Assembly: GCA_025331125.1 (NCBI GenBank)
Contig: JAOALB010000041.1
Span: 248,001 to 312,000, forward strand
DNA from: Mycogone perniciosa
Lineage: Eukaryota; Ascomycota; Sordariomycetes; Hypocreales; Hypocreaceae
Direction: 5' to 3'
Length of the DNA: 64,000 bases
In this document: positions 45,414 to 56,502 of the stretch, one piece after another
Numbering within the stretch: position 1 is the stretch's first letter
How the letters are laid out: each line of letters starts with the position of its first letter
Program-made: the position numbers and the translations under genes
The notes under the pieces: generated by a model
Database searches by the model: none
Seen by the model: only the letters and a program-made list of their open reading frames with translations
What the model was told of the DNA's origin: nothing

Positions 45414-48400
45414 TCAGCTCTTGACAGAGGTGCTCCAACTCTCCAGGCCCGCGTCCTTTTCCCACTGTCGACTTTCCTGGTTGAGATGTTGAAACCACGC
45501 GTCAACTGCACGCGCAGCTTGTGGGACAGCGTCCTCAACTGACCCCGAGGAGTTCTCCACGTGAACCATTGGTCGTTTCTGCAGCTCCTGCGCAATGGTA
45601 TCCCGCTCTTTGCGTTTCCTTTCCCGCTCAGCTAGCCAGGCACTTCGCCCAGCGAGATATTTAATGCTATGCCCAAGTCCCTTGCTGGTCGGGGATAGAC
45701 CTTTGCTTGAACGGTCGAGGGGCGGGGCTGTAAAGAACAGGACCCTCCCTGCGTCGTCATGTTGAAATCCCTGCCGAATCCCTGTGGACAAGACATCGTT
45801 GACATTATCGGGGAGTGTGTAAACTTCTGGAGGTCGTGGCGGATTATACATATTGGTATGAGACGGGGCATTTCCCAGTGTTGCAGGAGCGGAGGAACGG
45901 TTCCCCGGAGCAAGATGGCCCTGATTGTAGCTCGCTGTCCGGGGATTGGATATCGGTGGCTGGTGCAAAGGGACAGCCGGCGATTGAGTATACGTCGGGC
46001 CATAGCCCTGTGGATACCCAGGCTGCTGAGGTTGGTATTGGTATTGCATCGGCCGGATTGGCATTTGCGGTGGCACGGGCTGCTGAGGTAGATGGGGAAT
46101 TGGGACCGGCGTTTGCTGTATGGGAGGACCAGTCACTGGTGCAACCGATTGAAAGTGTGGTGGTAGGTGCGCGTGGTATTGACCAGGAGATGGTGTCGCG
46201 CCCATCATGGAATATGGAGCCGGCACACTTCTCATAGGCCCGTCCTGTCTTCCATCTCTAGTAGGTGGCAACAGTGAGGTGCGATGGACAGGTTCAGGAG
46301 GGATCTCCGAAACCACTGTTGCTGGAGGCGGCGGCGGAGTCGGCTCTGGGGGAGGGGATTCCTAGTGGTAGGTTTCTAGTCAGCGATGAACGGAATAGAC
46401 GAAAGGTCTTCATAGTCCTAAGGCAGAGGAAGACCGAGACCAACCACGATGCCAAGGACAAAGCAACAATGGCATTTGATGGGAGGCCTGGGGGTTGTCG
46501 AAAATGTCTGAAAGAACTTACATTTGGTTCAGGTGGGCGACGATGAACGGCACCAACAATTGGTGGTGCGTTAGGACTCCCCCATGTCGGTCTGGGAAGT
46601 TCGTCTGTTTCCTTGGCATCTTCACGCAAAAGATGCTTGATTGGACTAGGCACCTTTCTCATACGATGAGGTACATCGAAGAGATCCATTTCATAGTCCT
46701 TCTCCCGTACCTCATCGGGAACACAACTCGCCCATGTCTTAATCTTGTTGAACCGAAACTTCTCCTCGTTGTAACGTGACTCGCACACATAAACATCCTT
46801 GTCCTGTGGGAAGCCCCGAGGTCGACCTTTGTTGAAGCGGGTCACAAACATAACAAAGCAACGATCGATGACCTCTGAAATTTGGTGATCGCGATACTGC
46901 CCAGTCTTCACGACTTCGTGGTCGTAGAAATGCTTCTCATATCGATGAACAGTCTGCTCTGGTCTATAGTACCAGCATGCGTTGATCCACTTCTGCCCGG
47001 CACGATCCTGCCAGGTTCGGTAGATCTGAGCAACAATGGGCTTGGCCAGGTCGTTCGGATTGCGGATGTGTACCCAGTCACCTATGATGTCACTGTGTAA
47101 GTCGGTAGACCTTGCAACAGCGGGCACATATGGAAAGTCAAGTCAAAATACTCACCAACCCTCCAACTCTCTCCATTGTACTGCATGTCCGCTAATGGAA
47201 GCTTGCCATCGTCATCTCGGAAGTCATCATCAGACCTGGCCTTTTCTTGCTCAGCCAAAATGCGGGCTTGTCTTTGTAGCTCCACGGCTGCTCGGTACAC
47301 CTGGCTATCGTCTTCGTTATAGAGCTTAGCGTTTTCAAACATCAGCTCAATATCTTGCAGAACTTGGTCCACATTCTGATACTTTTTTCGCTTTGCCTTC
47401 TTCTTGATGTTGTCTAGCGCGATAGGATTCGTGATGGTTTGATAGTAGTCGGGAACTGCAGTCTTGTCTGGTAGCTTCTCAAAGGGGGAGACAAGCAGAT
47501 TCCCATCCGTGTCTTTGAGTTTCCTGAGGCCCTTGAGAATCGAGGAGATTCTGGCTTCCATTGGTGTCAACACCATTGGTGGCCGTCCTCTCTTCTTGTG
47601 TGAATCCTCGTCCTTGTCCATATCGCGGTCCCTACGGCCAGATATTGACAATCGCCCTCGACCCCGCCGGCGCCGGCGATGCCCTTCTTCTTCAGAATCA
47701 TCGTCATCTTCATCTTCATCTTCATCTTCATCTTCATCTTCATCTTCATCTTCATCTTCATCTTCATCTTCATCTTCGTCATCTTCATCCTCGGCGTCTT
47801 CAGCCTCGGATTCTCGCGACGGCGATTCCTCAGCCGGAGGTAACTCTCCCAGGTCCGGCAGCTTCGCATCCTCGACAGATATCTCCCCCTTGTCCACAAG
47901 CTTCTGTAGTTCTTCGTTGAGAATCTCCCGAAGTCGCTCAGCGGCACCAAAGATCGGTGCTGAAGGGCGATTGTATACTTGTGCGTTATGACAAATCTGT
48001 GCGACGTCTTTGACAAACTCGGGAAAGGCAAAATATTGTTTCTTTTGTGTTTTCCCCTAGTCCGTACCGTTAGTTTCTGGGAATTGATTTCTTCGACTTC
48101 GACTCACCCGAATGGTGCTGAAAGCTATTGGCTCGGAAATGATGTCAAAGTAGTCGGGCAAAATACGTCTGTTTGGAATGCGTTGAAAGCCAGCCGCAAG
48201 CTCTTCGCCACTATGGGTTGCGTCAGAATAGCCCAGGCAGTGGTGTAGCTAAAAGAGAGTCTTACTCCTCTTCCACACTGCACAGATACTTTGAGAGATT
48301 GTGGATTAATTGGAACATATCGTGGCCTCCTTCCTCGTTCACATCATCGTCACCATCCGATCCGGCCTCACTGTCTTTCATATCGACGTCCTCATCGCCT

Positions 48401-48444
48401 TCGTCTTTGCTGACATCGTGTGCTGAATCGTTATTTTCTGACAT
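45414..48444 (-). CDS. rsc1: RSC chromatin-remodelling subunit Rsc1/Rsc2 (two bromodomains, BAH)
   Basis: Chromatin-reading subunit of the RSC remodeller, 896 residues in five exons: 48444-48266, 48210-48108, 48056-47156, 47081-46522 and 46361-45414. Bromodomain 1 (about 20-130) contains PDYFDIISEPIAF. An acidic Asp/Glu tract follows, encoded by a pure hexanucleotide repeat, then an AT-hook-like basic patch (KKRGRPP). Bromodomain 2 (about 245-345) contains PDYYQTITNPIALDNIK. A BAH domain (about 395-515) starts DWVHIRNPNDL. The Pro/Gln-rich tail has PQQPGYPQGYGP. The last ~80 residues are a basic coiled segment with WLAERERKRKERD. The exon structure is supported by phase agreement at all four joins. 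Confidence 0.95.
47704..47777 (-). repeat. Hexanucleotide microsatellite in rsc1 coding sequence
   Basis: About twelve near-perfect copies of ATCTTC on the plus strand (GAAGAT on the coding strand), encoding an alternating Asp-Glu tract between the two bromodomains. Repeat-number change would lengthen or shorten the acidic linker by Asp-Glu pairs without shifting the frame. Confidence 0.95.
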
Positions 48445-49080
48445 TTTGAGGGCAATGGTGACGACTAAGACTGTTGAGGGATACGCACACCTCAAAATAC
48501 AAGGATGCGGAGGATAAACGACGTGTTGGACCTGTCGCGTCGTGGATGCGTCTTGAATCGCGAACACAGACCACACGTCGGAATGAAGTTCCTATTATTA
48601 GTATTGGTACGGAGTACCTACGAAGCAGTACGGAGTGGTACCACCCAAATACATGCCGCAAGGATCACAAAGGTTAGCTTAATACAAGACCCACATCCCG
48701 GTTTTTAATTGGCTAATAATACAGCAGTATATTTCCATATAAAATACTATACAGAGTGACCTCTTCCCTAATCTGTAATAATTTAACGATATCAATGCCA
48801 CGGTGACCAAGCTTATTGAACGTGATGGTGGCCTTTCTGATTATTATGGTATACTAGATAGGCACCTAGGGCTTGATTTTGATGGTGACTTAATAGTATT
48901 TATATATACTCCGTATGAAGTACTACTGTGACTTACTTTTTATCAGCCAATCAAAAATCAGGATATATGTCTTATACAAATCTAACCTTTGTGATCCTTG
49001 CAGTATGTACTCCGTATATTAGTAATAATTAGTACTGTACATCTAAGGGATGGCGCCCTGCCTACCAGGTAATAACTACA

Positions 49081-49096
49081 TACGGAGTACTCCGTA
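49081..49096. repeat. Overlapping inverted pair of the 9-mer motif, opposite order
   Basis: TACGGAGTACTCCGTA, a 16-base perfect palindrome with the motifs facing the other way from the pair at 14820. It lies between rsc1 and inp1. Confidence 0.9.
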
Positions 49097-49621
49097 CTAC
49101 TGAAACAATAGAGTTAGTTATTAAGTCATATTATTATAGATAAGTTATCGCTATATCCAATCAGCCAGGTTACTAATAGTTTCCCCACAGAGGCTGGTGG
49201 AGCTCAAGATATATGTAGACGGTTGGTATAAAGTGCATGCAGCAAGATATCTGTCTGTTATAAACGAAAGTTTTAAGCAAGTACGGAGTACCTTAAGCAC
49301 TACGGCCGCCTACTGTTTTCTATGCTAACCACTATATTTTAACTAATAACCAAGTATATTCTTAGGAATTCACTATACTCCATAAAATATAGGCCTTTTA
49401 AGATATATATTATTTAATAGTTAATATTTATAATAAAGGTTACTTTATATATATCTATTACTCTGTACTATAGTATTAGAAACTAAGGAGATATATATAT
49501 TCGCAAGGATATATATAAAGTATACAAAGTAGCTAGGCTTTTTATAGTCTACTAAACGAAGTACTTTATATAGAGTACCTTAGTAGTAGTCGTGGTGTTC
49601 AATGTATAAAGTACTGCGGCG

Positions 49622-49623
<2 letters not shown>

Positions 49624-49681
<58 letters not shown>
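49624..49681. repeat. Compound (AT)n(GT)n microsatellite
   Basis: About 18 AT units followed directly by about 11 GT units. Alternating purine-pyrimidine DNA of this kind can adopt cruciform or Z-form structure. It is between rsc1 and inp1. Confidence 0.95.
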
Positions 49682-50624
49682 CACTAGGTACTCTCAACGA
49701 TGCACGGTCTCCACCTTATCCTCTATGTATATACATAGGAGTCTGCGTAACTAACTGGTGGCATCGTAGTACGGTTTATGCAGCTAGGAACAGCTAGAGC
49801 AACTTCTTTCCGAGTTGAGTCCACCTCTTACTGTTTTCTGTTATCCTTCTCTTCTCGTTTTCTTCTCCAAATGTTAGTATTCCCTGTATGCTTTTATATG
49901 CTGAATTGTCTCGTCATAGATGAATATGTGAAACGTGGTGTCGATCGAGCAAAGCCCCTGTTCCTTTTTTTCTTGTGCACTACTAATGCAGGAAGATTCG
50001 GCTTTCTGGATGCTGGTTGCCGGTAATACATCGATGCTTCTAGAAGACACGATGTGTCCGCTGCTCTCATGCTTGAAAATAATGTTCGCTCAACCCGTGG
50101 ATGGCGAGGAACGTCCGTTGAGATGACCTAGCCAGCTTTGATGAGCCTGTCCGTCCCTGTCCAGCGCCATAGACTCGCATGCTGATATTCATATAATAGC
50201 GATACAGCGACATAAGCTTCCTCTATATCTGCTGTATATTGCCTGCCAATCGGTCGATGCATGTGAGCGAATCAAGATACAAAGATTGGGGTCATGACCT
50301 TCCAATTCCTTTGAAACGAAACACAACGTGGTATGTTGAAATACAATAGCAGCAAACAAAACGGGATAGTGGCCCAATCTTGATCCGTGCCTAAGGGCCA
50401 ACCAAATTGGTGACTTGGGTAACATGCTAGATAAAATGGTAAACCTCGGGTGTGTATTTCAACACTCATTTGCTCGTCAGCAAGTCCACTCGGATGGCCA
50501 ACCAGTTACATGTGCCAGGATTATCCTTCAGGGCAATGTGGCCGTTTAGGGACGTCGTATAGGTAATAGTACCATCTTGCCCTTGCGGAACTCAGAGGTG
50601 GCATCCGACCGTCGCAATGGTCAT

Positions 50625-52694
50625 TCAATCCACATCCCATATTTGGCTATCTTGCAAATAATCCCAACTTTGCTGTCCGCTCCCGATACCGATCGCAGGA
50701 TCATCACCGATGCTCATAGTGCTTGAAGCATTACTCAAAGATTCCCATTGAACTGAAATTTGTTCATGATTGTTATCGAACGCTCGATCTCCCCAACCCC
50801 GACTGGTGAGTTTAACTGCAACTTCGATAATGAGACGAATTAGATGGCTCGGTAGGCTGAGCAATATGTCGGATAGTTTCATAATAATGGCCATGGGGCT
50901 CTTCCTAATCGGGTCCAATTCAGAAACCTCGATCTGAGGCGGTTCAGACATCGATGATGTCACCAAGACCTTCGACAGTAGCGATGACATAGCATGCTGA
51001 ACAGATATACTCTCACGAGAATCTTGGTGCCCCATCTCTCGACGTCCTCCAGCCTCTTCGGTCGATGTGCCTACATCGTCTTCTAAGACAACACATTCCC
51101 CATTATCATTTGAGCGGACAGAACAAAGCTCGCGATAATTAGTCATTGTGTTGCCTTCCGCATCGCGAGTTAAACGCTGAATGGGGTTGACTTCTTCACG
51201 GGAATGAAACCTAATACTGGGCGACTCAGGTCGTGACATGGGGGGTGAGGGAGGAAGTGGCGTGGCTGGGGAATGCCACAATGAAACGTCATGGAGTGAA
51301 TACTGGGATTCAATTAGGGAGGCTGCAACTAGCGATGAGGCGACGTCTCGGGGTAAGCTCAAGGCCGATGCATCTGTCGACGACAGTGGTGGCGTAGTCA
51401 TGATGGATTCAGGCAACATCATGGCCGAATGTCTCAAGTTCATCTCAGCTACACGCCTGAGTCGGTTGTCCATCCATGCCGAGAGACGCCATGGGCCCTG
51501 ATGTAGCATCCAGAATTGTGGTTCAACAGTAGCTACCTCATGAGCGTTTGGCGACGCGACTAGAAGACCAGTGGTGGAAGAACTGCCGGTTGGGTTGGGT
51601 GGCGTTGATTCGGCATCTGGTGTAATCCTGAAGCCTGCTGCTTCATGCGGTGAACGAGATACATGAAAGTGACCCTCGGTCGGGATAGAAAAGAGTTTCT
51701 CAAATATGTCTCTCAGCATGGCTATTCTCCCCGCAGGCAGCCCTGTCCGGCCCACGAATGAACCATAGATGCCAAATGATGCAAAAGTCGTGTCTTCGGC
51801 TCTGTCATGGCTTATATAGGACTGGGACTGGCGGGGACTGGCGGCTGCGTTCATGTCTCTGGTTCCAGCGGAGTCTTCATAAAGTGAGGGGTGCGAATCA
51901 GGTATGAGCTCTGATTCCTGCAGCCCGAGCAACACACTGGAGTCAACCATCTCGTTTTCCCCGGTAGGCGTTGAGTTTTCATGTCTTGATCTTGTGAGGC
52001 TACTACCAGATTGTTGTGATACGCCTTGTAGGGACGGGGCTGGAGTCCAAGGCTTCTTTCTGGCTGGTGTGTCAGGTTGTTCGGGTAATTCGACAGTAAA
52101 TGGCCGCTGGAAAGGACACTGGGTCTTTTCAAACTGGAGAATATGGTCAAGAACTTCTCCGAATGACTGGCTCATGCTCTGCTCTTCGGAGTTAGATACC
52201 GGGAGTTCTATTCTCCAGTACTGAGGTCGCCGTATTTGTAGAACGAACTTGCTACCCATTTCGTCTACGCACCAGCACTGACTCTTGGGGAGCATGGGTT
52301 GGAGCGCTGAACCACAACTAAGGAACGCAACGGACCCGGGTGCACGATATATTTTAACGGGGCCTGTGTTGGGTATCAGCCTGCTTTCTTTCTTTATAGA
52401 AACTTTTTCCGATGTGCTCTTACCAACAGCTATTGTTCTCTCCAGGTGGGACGACCATGAGAGAGATCCAGGTTCCTCGTCAAAAGCACAACCGGTACTG
52501 CTATCTTGTCTTCTATTCGAGCCTCTTCCCGATGCATTAAATGAGATGATCTTGACATCTGGGTGGCTGTAAAGCGTCTCAATAGGACTTTCAGAGCTCA
52601 TGGCATCTTGATTCTGGAACGGCAAGGCAGTTTGGGTAGTCGCGAGTCGCTGGGGAGACGGAAGCTCCGGTCGGCGAGGTGTGGGCGGATCCAT
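50625..52694 (-). CDS. inp1: Inheritance of peroxisomes protein 1 (Inp1)
   Basis: Peripheral peroxisomal protein that tethers peroxisomes to the cell cortex in fungi. Single exon, 689 residues. The conserved Inp1 domain lies near residues 90-215, with VAFLSCGSALQPMLPKSQC, SKFVLQIRRPQYWRIELPV and ILQFEKTQCPFQRPFTVELP. The rest is Ser/Pro-rich and probably disordered. Near residue 640 a hydrophobic amphipathic stretch (LSLPSHLIRLIIEVAVKL) might contact membrane. Long length compared with yeast Inp1 (about 420) is usual for Pezizomycotina. It is divergent from the UsgS-like gene. Assignment rests on recall of the family block. Confidence 0.75.
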   Translation of the reverse strand: MDPPTPRRPELPSPQRLATTQTALPFQNQDAMSSESPIETLYSHPDVKIISFNASGRGSNRRQDSSTGCAFDEEPGSLSWSSHLERTIAVGKSTSEKVSIKKESRLIPNTGPVKIYRAPGSVAFLSCGSALQPMLPKSQCWCVDEMGSKFVLQIRRPQYWRIELPVSNSEEQSMSQSFGEVLDHILQFEKTQCPFQRPFTVELPEQPDTPARKKPWTPAPSLQGVSQQSGSSLTRSRHENSTPTGENEMVDSSVLLGLQESELIPDSHPSLYEDSAGTRDMNAAASPRQSQSYISHDRAEDTTFASFGIYGSFVGRTGLPAGRIAMLRDIFEKLFSIPTEGHFHVSRSPHEAAGFRITPDAESTPPNPTGSSSTTGLLVASPNAHEVATVEPQFWMLHQGPWRLSAWMDNRLRRVAEMNLRHSAMMLPESIMTTPPLSSTDASALSLPRDVASSLVAASLIESQYSLHDVSLWHSPATPLPPSPPMSRPESPSIRFHSREEVNPIQRLTRDAEGNTMTNYRELCSVRSNDNGECVVLEDDVGTSTEEAGGRREMGHQDSRESISVQHAMSSLLSKVLVTSSMSEPPQIEVSELDPIRKSPMAIIMKLSDILLSLPSHLIRLIIEVAVKLTSRGWGDRAFDNNHEQISVQWESLSNASSTMSIGDDPAIGIGSGQQSWDYLQDSQIWDVD

Positions 52695-53246
52695 GAATAT
52701 TTGTCTTGATTAGTTTCTCGAAACACCCAGAACGTTTGAGGCGTGTTGAACATCTGTCATCGCGACGGACTAGGACAACATCAGACTGCGAACCACTACC
52801 TCGGCGAGGATGAGTTGTGGAGCCGCGCTGTTTAGAGAGCGGCGGAGGTCGAAGCTTTGCTACTCAGGCTGGTGAAGTCACAACGGAAGAAAGCAAGCCG
52901 GGGCAAACGGTGTTGTCATAGTTTGGTAGCAGACCGATCCCACTTCATCACATCCTTAATTAGTACTACCGCCGGGTACCATGTACTAGCGTAGTACCTC
53001 TACCAGTAGTAGGTCGTCTCAGGTAGTGGGTCCCGTCTCGACGTCATTACGACGAGCTGCTCCAATCTATCTCCACACTTCTTGTTCTATCTGTAAACGG
53101 CTCAGCGATTACCTAGTTTTGGGGGATTTAAGTCTTCAGTACTGTCGTCTGGGGTTGAAGAAGCAAGTGTGTGAAGACACAGATAGCTTAGAGGCTCTTA
53201 CTGCCCTTATCCCGAGCCGACTACCGAACACAGACGTCAAAGAAGC
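52695..53246. other. Divergent intergenic region inp1 / UsgS-like
   Basis: 552 bases with GTACTAG/TAGTAC-type words at 52960-53015 but no exact 9-mer motif. No gene is seen. Confidence 0.5.
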
Positions 53247-54562
53247 ATGTCAGAAGCCGTGAAACTAGATCATGGTGGAGAGGGGATCAGAGGGGCATTA
53301 GACCGCAAAATTAACACAGAAGCCCTGAGGAGGAAGTTGGACGTGTCCCACTTCGATCTCAATGCCGTCCTTCGTGGTATGCAGCTCACTGGGGTTGGTG
53401 GTAAGTACCGAGAGTACATCTTTCAGAACAAAGCTTAACAGATGACCTTGAACTAATGAACTTGAACCAAAGCGCACAGAACCCTCCAGAATCCCGAAAT
53501 GTTCACCAATGAGCATTATCGCCAAGCTGCCCTTGCTATTATCATTGGACTCGGCATCAGACTTGTTGTAGCAATACCTGTAAGCTTCCTAGCTGTTGAG
53601 ATTCGTGCCATTGAATACCTAATGCGGTTCCAGATATTTGTGGTAAAGGTGATGCTCTCGGTTTTGTCGTTAGTCTATCCACTTGACACGGTAACGTGGG
53701 ACGACACCATCTTGGATGGACTCGACTTTGTTGGGGAGTATGTCCTTCAGGTACCTTTCTTTCTTATGGCCTTGATGCGGCATATTGTTCCCACCCTGGA
53801 TAACCTGTAGGTCCACAGGAACCCCCCAACCCCAGAATTCACTGGTAGAATGCTGAAAAGCGTAGCTTCATGCAGTCTTTGCAATGGGTCGACATGACCT
53901 ACATCCGGAAGCATCAGCACGACAACCCAGAAGACCTCCGCGGCTTGTATTATCCAAACCTTCGACTGTACCCCTCCATTCACAGGAACGTAAATCCAGG
54001 AAGCACAGGGAGCGGTCTTGGTGCGTTTTCAGCTCGTTTCATGCGAAAGGCAGGCATCTCTTTAGCTATGTTTGGACTGTCATATCTCCCGATTTTTGGA
54101 ACCTTCGTGCTTCCTGCTGCAAGTTTCTACACCTTTCGCAAAGCGGTTGGCCTCGGACCAGCATCTATGATTTTTGGAATCGGTGTTTTTTTACCTCGGC
54201 AGTTCCTCGTTATTTTCTTGCAGAGTTATTTCTCGTCACGGAGCCTAATGCGGGAGCTGCTGGAACCTTACTTTACCAGAGTTGCGTTCACTAAAGAGGA
54301 GAAGCGCAACTGGTTCCGGAATCGCGAAGGTGTCTTATTTGGGTTTGGGTTGGGATTCTACATCCTTGTTAGAATCCCATTCCTAGGCGTCGTCATTTAC
54401 GGCATTGCTGAAGCCTCAACAGCCTACCTTATCACCAAAGTGACTGACCCGCCGCCTCACCCGAGCAACATGAGACATTATGCAGCCAGTCAGCAGGTTT
54501 GGAGGAATAAGCACGAGTTTTTGAGTCTGTCCCTGACGAACTTGGACTCTTTACAACATTAA
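53247..54562 (+). CDS. UsgS-like fungal transmembrane protein (EI24-like)
   Basis: Predicted multi-pass membrane protein of unknown function, 394 residues in three exons: 53247-53400, 53473-53806 and 53866-54562. Introns are 72 and 59 bp with donors GTAAGT and GTAGGT. About five to six hydrophobic segments are visible, for example IIIGLGIRLVVAIPVSFLAV, MLSVLSLVYPL, MFGLSYLPIFGTFVLPAASF and SMIFGIGVFLPRQFLVIFL. A conserved-looking acid/aromatic segment (LLEPYFTRVAFTKEEKRNWF) precedes a last helix pair. It resembles proteins annotated in Aspergillus as transmembrane protein UsgS; that name carries no known biochemical role. The N-terminal 50 residues are soluble. Confidence 0.8.
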
Positions 54563-55286
54563 TCATCATTTGGGACGAGAGGCGTTGGAATTGGAATCTC
54601 ACCACACCGCCCTGGTTGTCAGACAGCCAGTTGTCTGTCATCAGTTTTGCGGGTTTGCAAATCCGGGTTCAAGACGGGGTAGATCAGTGAACTCACCATC
54701 TATGGGACCGATTGGGTTCGATGTACTCCGTATATCGAACATTAATCCTCTCGACTAAGTCTCCTGGAGAGCCCGCCCAGACCATTGCTAATTCATACAC
54801 CACGTGGAACACAATGAGCCAAGTACGGCATGCTACAAATCCTAGCTCGAAGCAAATGGGCCGCTATAAGTCGGAACGCTTTGGTATTTGGACACCCTCT
54901 GTTGTGAGGGTTCGGTATAATGGAATTGCACTAAGCATCAATGGAGAAGTTAGTACAACAGTATGGAGGTGTAGTTCACTGAATAGTCCACTGTCTGTGG
55001 ACACATGCGGCAGAAGCAATGCAACCAACCACTACCCAGTAGTATAGAGTGTCTGAGAAGCCGCAAAAGACAGTGTGGAAGTGTTGCGTACAGCTGCCGC
55101 CGGGTTATGGTCTGGATGATCAGGCTACGGCAACAATGACCGCAGCGTTGATATAACCCCATTCGGTTAAGAACGCCGCAGTCTTCTATCCATAGTTGTT
55201 ATGGTGTCCAGACCAGTCTGGATCATTGTCTTGACGCTTCAAAACCCCACTAAGAGATTTCTGACCGTGAAATACCCAGGCACTAT
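54563..55286. other. Convergent spacer UsgS-like / otu1
   Basis: 0.72 kb between convergent genes, with one motif copy at 54724. It was examined for tRNA features and none was found. No gene is called. Confidence 0.5.
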
Positions 55287-56502
55287 CTAATAGTCTGGGA
55301 TGACAGAAAATTGTTCGTGGCCAGTGTCAGCATTATGCTGTCTCATTGTCATCTGACCTTGTCCAATGAATTGACATCCAGGCGCATCACACTTGCGTAG
55401 GACATTGTCTTCCTCTGTGTCGTGGATTTCACTCAACTCAACGTGACCTGTCTGCTCAGCATGCTTCCTCCCTGCAATTTGACCGCTGCCGATCCAACCA
55501 CATCCTGACACATCGCACTTGAGGATTAGTCCTTCGGTGTCCGTGTAATAGTGCGCTGCGTGCAGCTTCTGAACTAGAGCTTCGGTTTTTTGGAGAACCT
55601 CATCATCGGCCGTTGGCCAGATTGTGCGGTCCATCTCTGGAGGGAGCAATGCCACGTTGTGCGGGGTCTCCGAGAAGCTGAATGCCACACGATCATAATG
55701 GATGCCCGAAAATACTAGAATGCAGCGGTCTCTCTTCGCCTCACCAAACTTGATCAAACTTTGAGCCTTGTTTAACCTAATCAGCGGAGAAAACTGGTTG
55801 AGGACAGTAGACAACTCACTTGAACATCATATGTACAGATTTCTATGTCAAATATACTGGATAGGATACTCAGCTCAATGCCACCGCCCCAGCGATCTGG
55901 GTCTTGGATACTGCGACAATAGTCCTTTGAGGGGCTCCCTAAAACCGCCTCTGAATACACATCAGGGTGTTGAATAATGTAGTCGGCCATCATGCGCCGA
56001 AGCTGCTGAGCTGAAATCTGCTTGGGCAATGCGCCACCAAACGCTGTGAAAAGGCAGCTGTTGTCACTGGGCATAACACGAAGTACTACCCACAATCAGT
56101 AATTATTCCATAGGTCTCCAAAGTACAAAACTTGCACAGTGTGCCCTCGCGTTCAGGCCAAGGGATAGTAATATCCTCTGGGTTTTCATCGGACTGCGTT
56201 ACGTGTCGTTGTGAGGGTACATGATGCGACTTGGCCACAGGTCCAGGTGAAGTCTCTGTGGAGACAGGCCGTCGCTCATCCGGAGCAATGGTCAAGGTCT
56301 CTCTGTGCAGACCTAGGGATATGGCAATAGTATCCTTTGGATGGGCGTCGAGGGACTTCATGGCCATCGGTGGGCCATACTTTAAAGAGAAGTTAGGGAT
56401 GCCTGTTTTGGCTCTGACCGCATCAAAGACCATTTGCACAGTAGCATGTTCAGGTAATTCAATGGTTCCACTGCCAACAGGACCTTTGAACCTTGCCCTC
56501 AT
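55287..56502 (-). CDS. otu1: OTU-family deubiquitinase Otu1 (YOD1-like)
   Basis: Cysteine protease that trims ubiquitin chains and works with Cdc48/p97. Three exons: 56502-56127, 56085-55820 and 55766-55287, giving 373 residues. An N-terminal ubiquitin-like (UBX-like) domain starts MRARFKGPVGSGTIELP. The OTU domain has the catalytic block MPSDNSCLFTAFGGAL with Cys136 and ends near FSGIHYDRVAF, which carries the catalytic His. A C-terminal C2H2-type finger (KCDAPGCQFIGQGQ...H...H) and a preceding similar CDVSGCGWIG finger follow. Intron 1 would be only 41 bp (GTACTT...GGTAG), short for this locus, so the exon 1/2 join is the least certain part. Its promoter abuts the AT-rich block. Confidence 0.88.

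Larger units (their letters stand above)
48445..50624. other. 2.2 kb intergenic region upstream of rsc1
   Basis: Promoter side of rsc1 and the 3' side of inp1. AT-rich from about 48700 to 49700. It contains six exact motif copies (48608, 48907, 49008, 49081, 49088, 49282) and a compound microsatellite. Short open frames near 49778-50126 are not recognised. No gene is called. Confidence 0.5.
4676..54732. repeat. Dispersed non-coding 9-mer TACGGAGTA / TACTCCGTA, 32 exact copies
   Basis: Exact copies start at 4676, 4964, 5172, 5206, 5813, 6241, 14820, 14827, 15403, 15414, 17171, 17851, 17858, 17921, 23133, 29299, 33246, 33787, 35437, 35612, 36891, 37255, 42701, 43030, 44343, 48608, 48907, 49008, 49081, 49088, 49282 and 54724. 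All are between genes; none is in an exon or intron of the models given here. They were counted by eye, so a few may be missed. None was seen in the AT-rich block. Confidence 0.85.

Noticed and set aside
54563..54780. Possible tRNA (GGGTTCAAGACGG resembles a B box)
   Set aside because: The T-arm does not pair, no anticodon arm or acceptor stem can be drawn, and the A box is missing.
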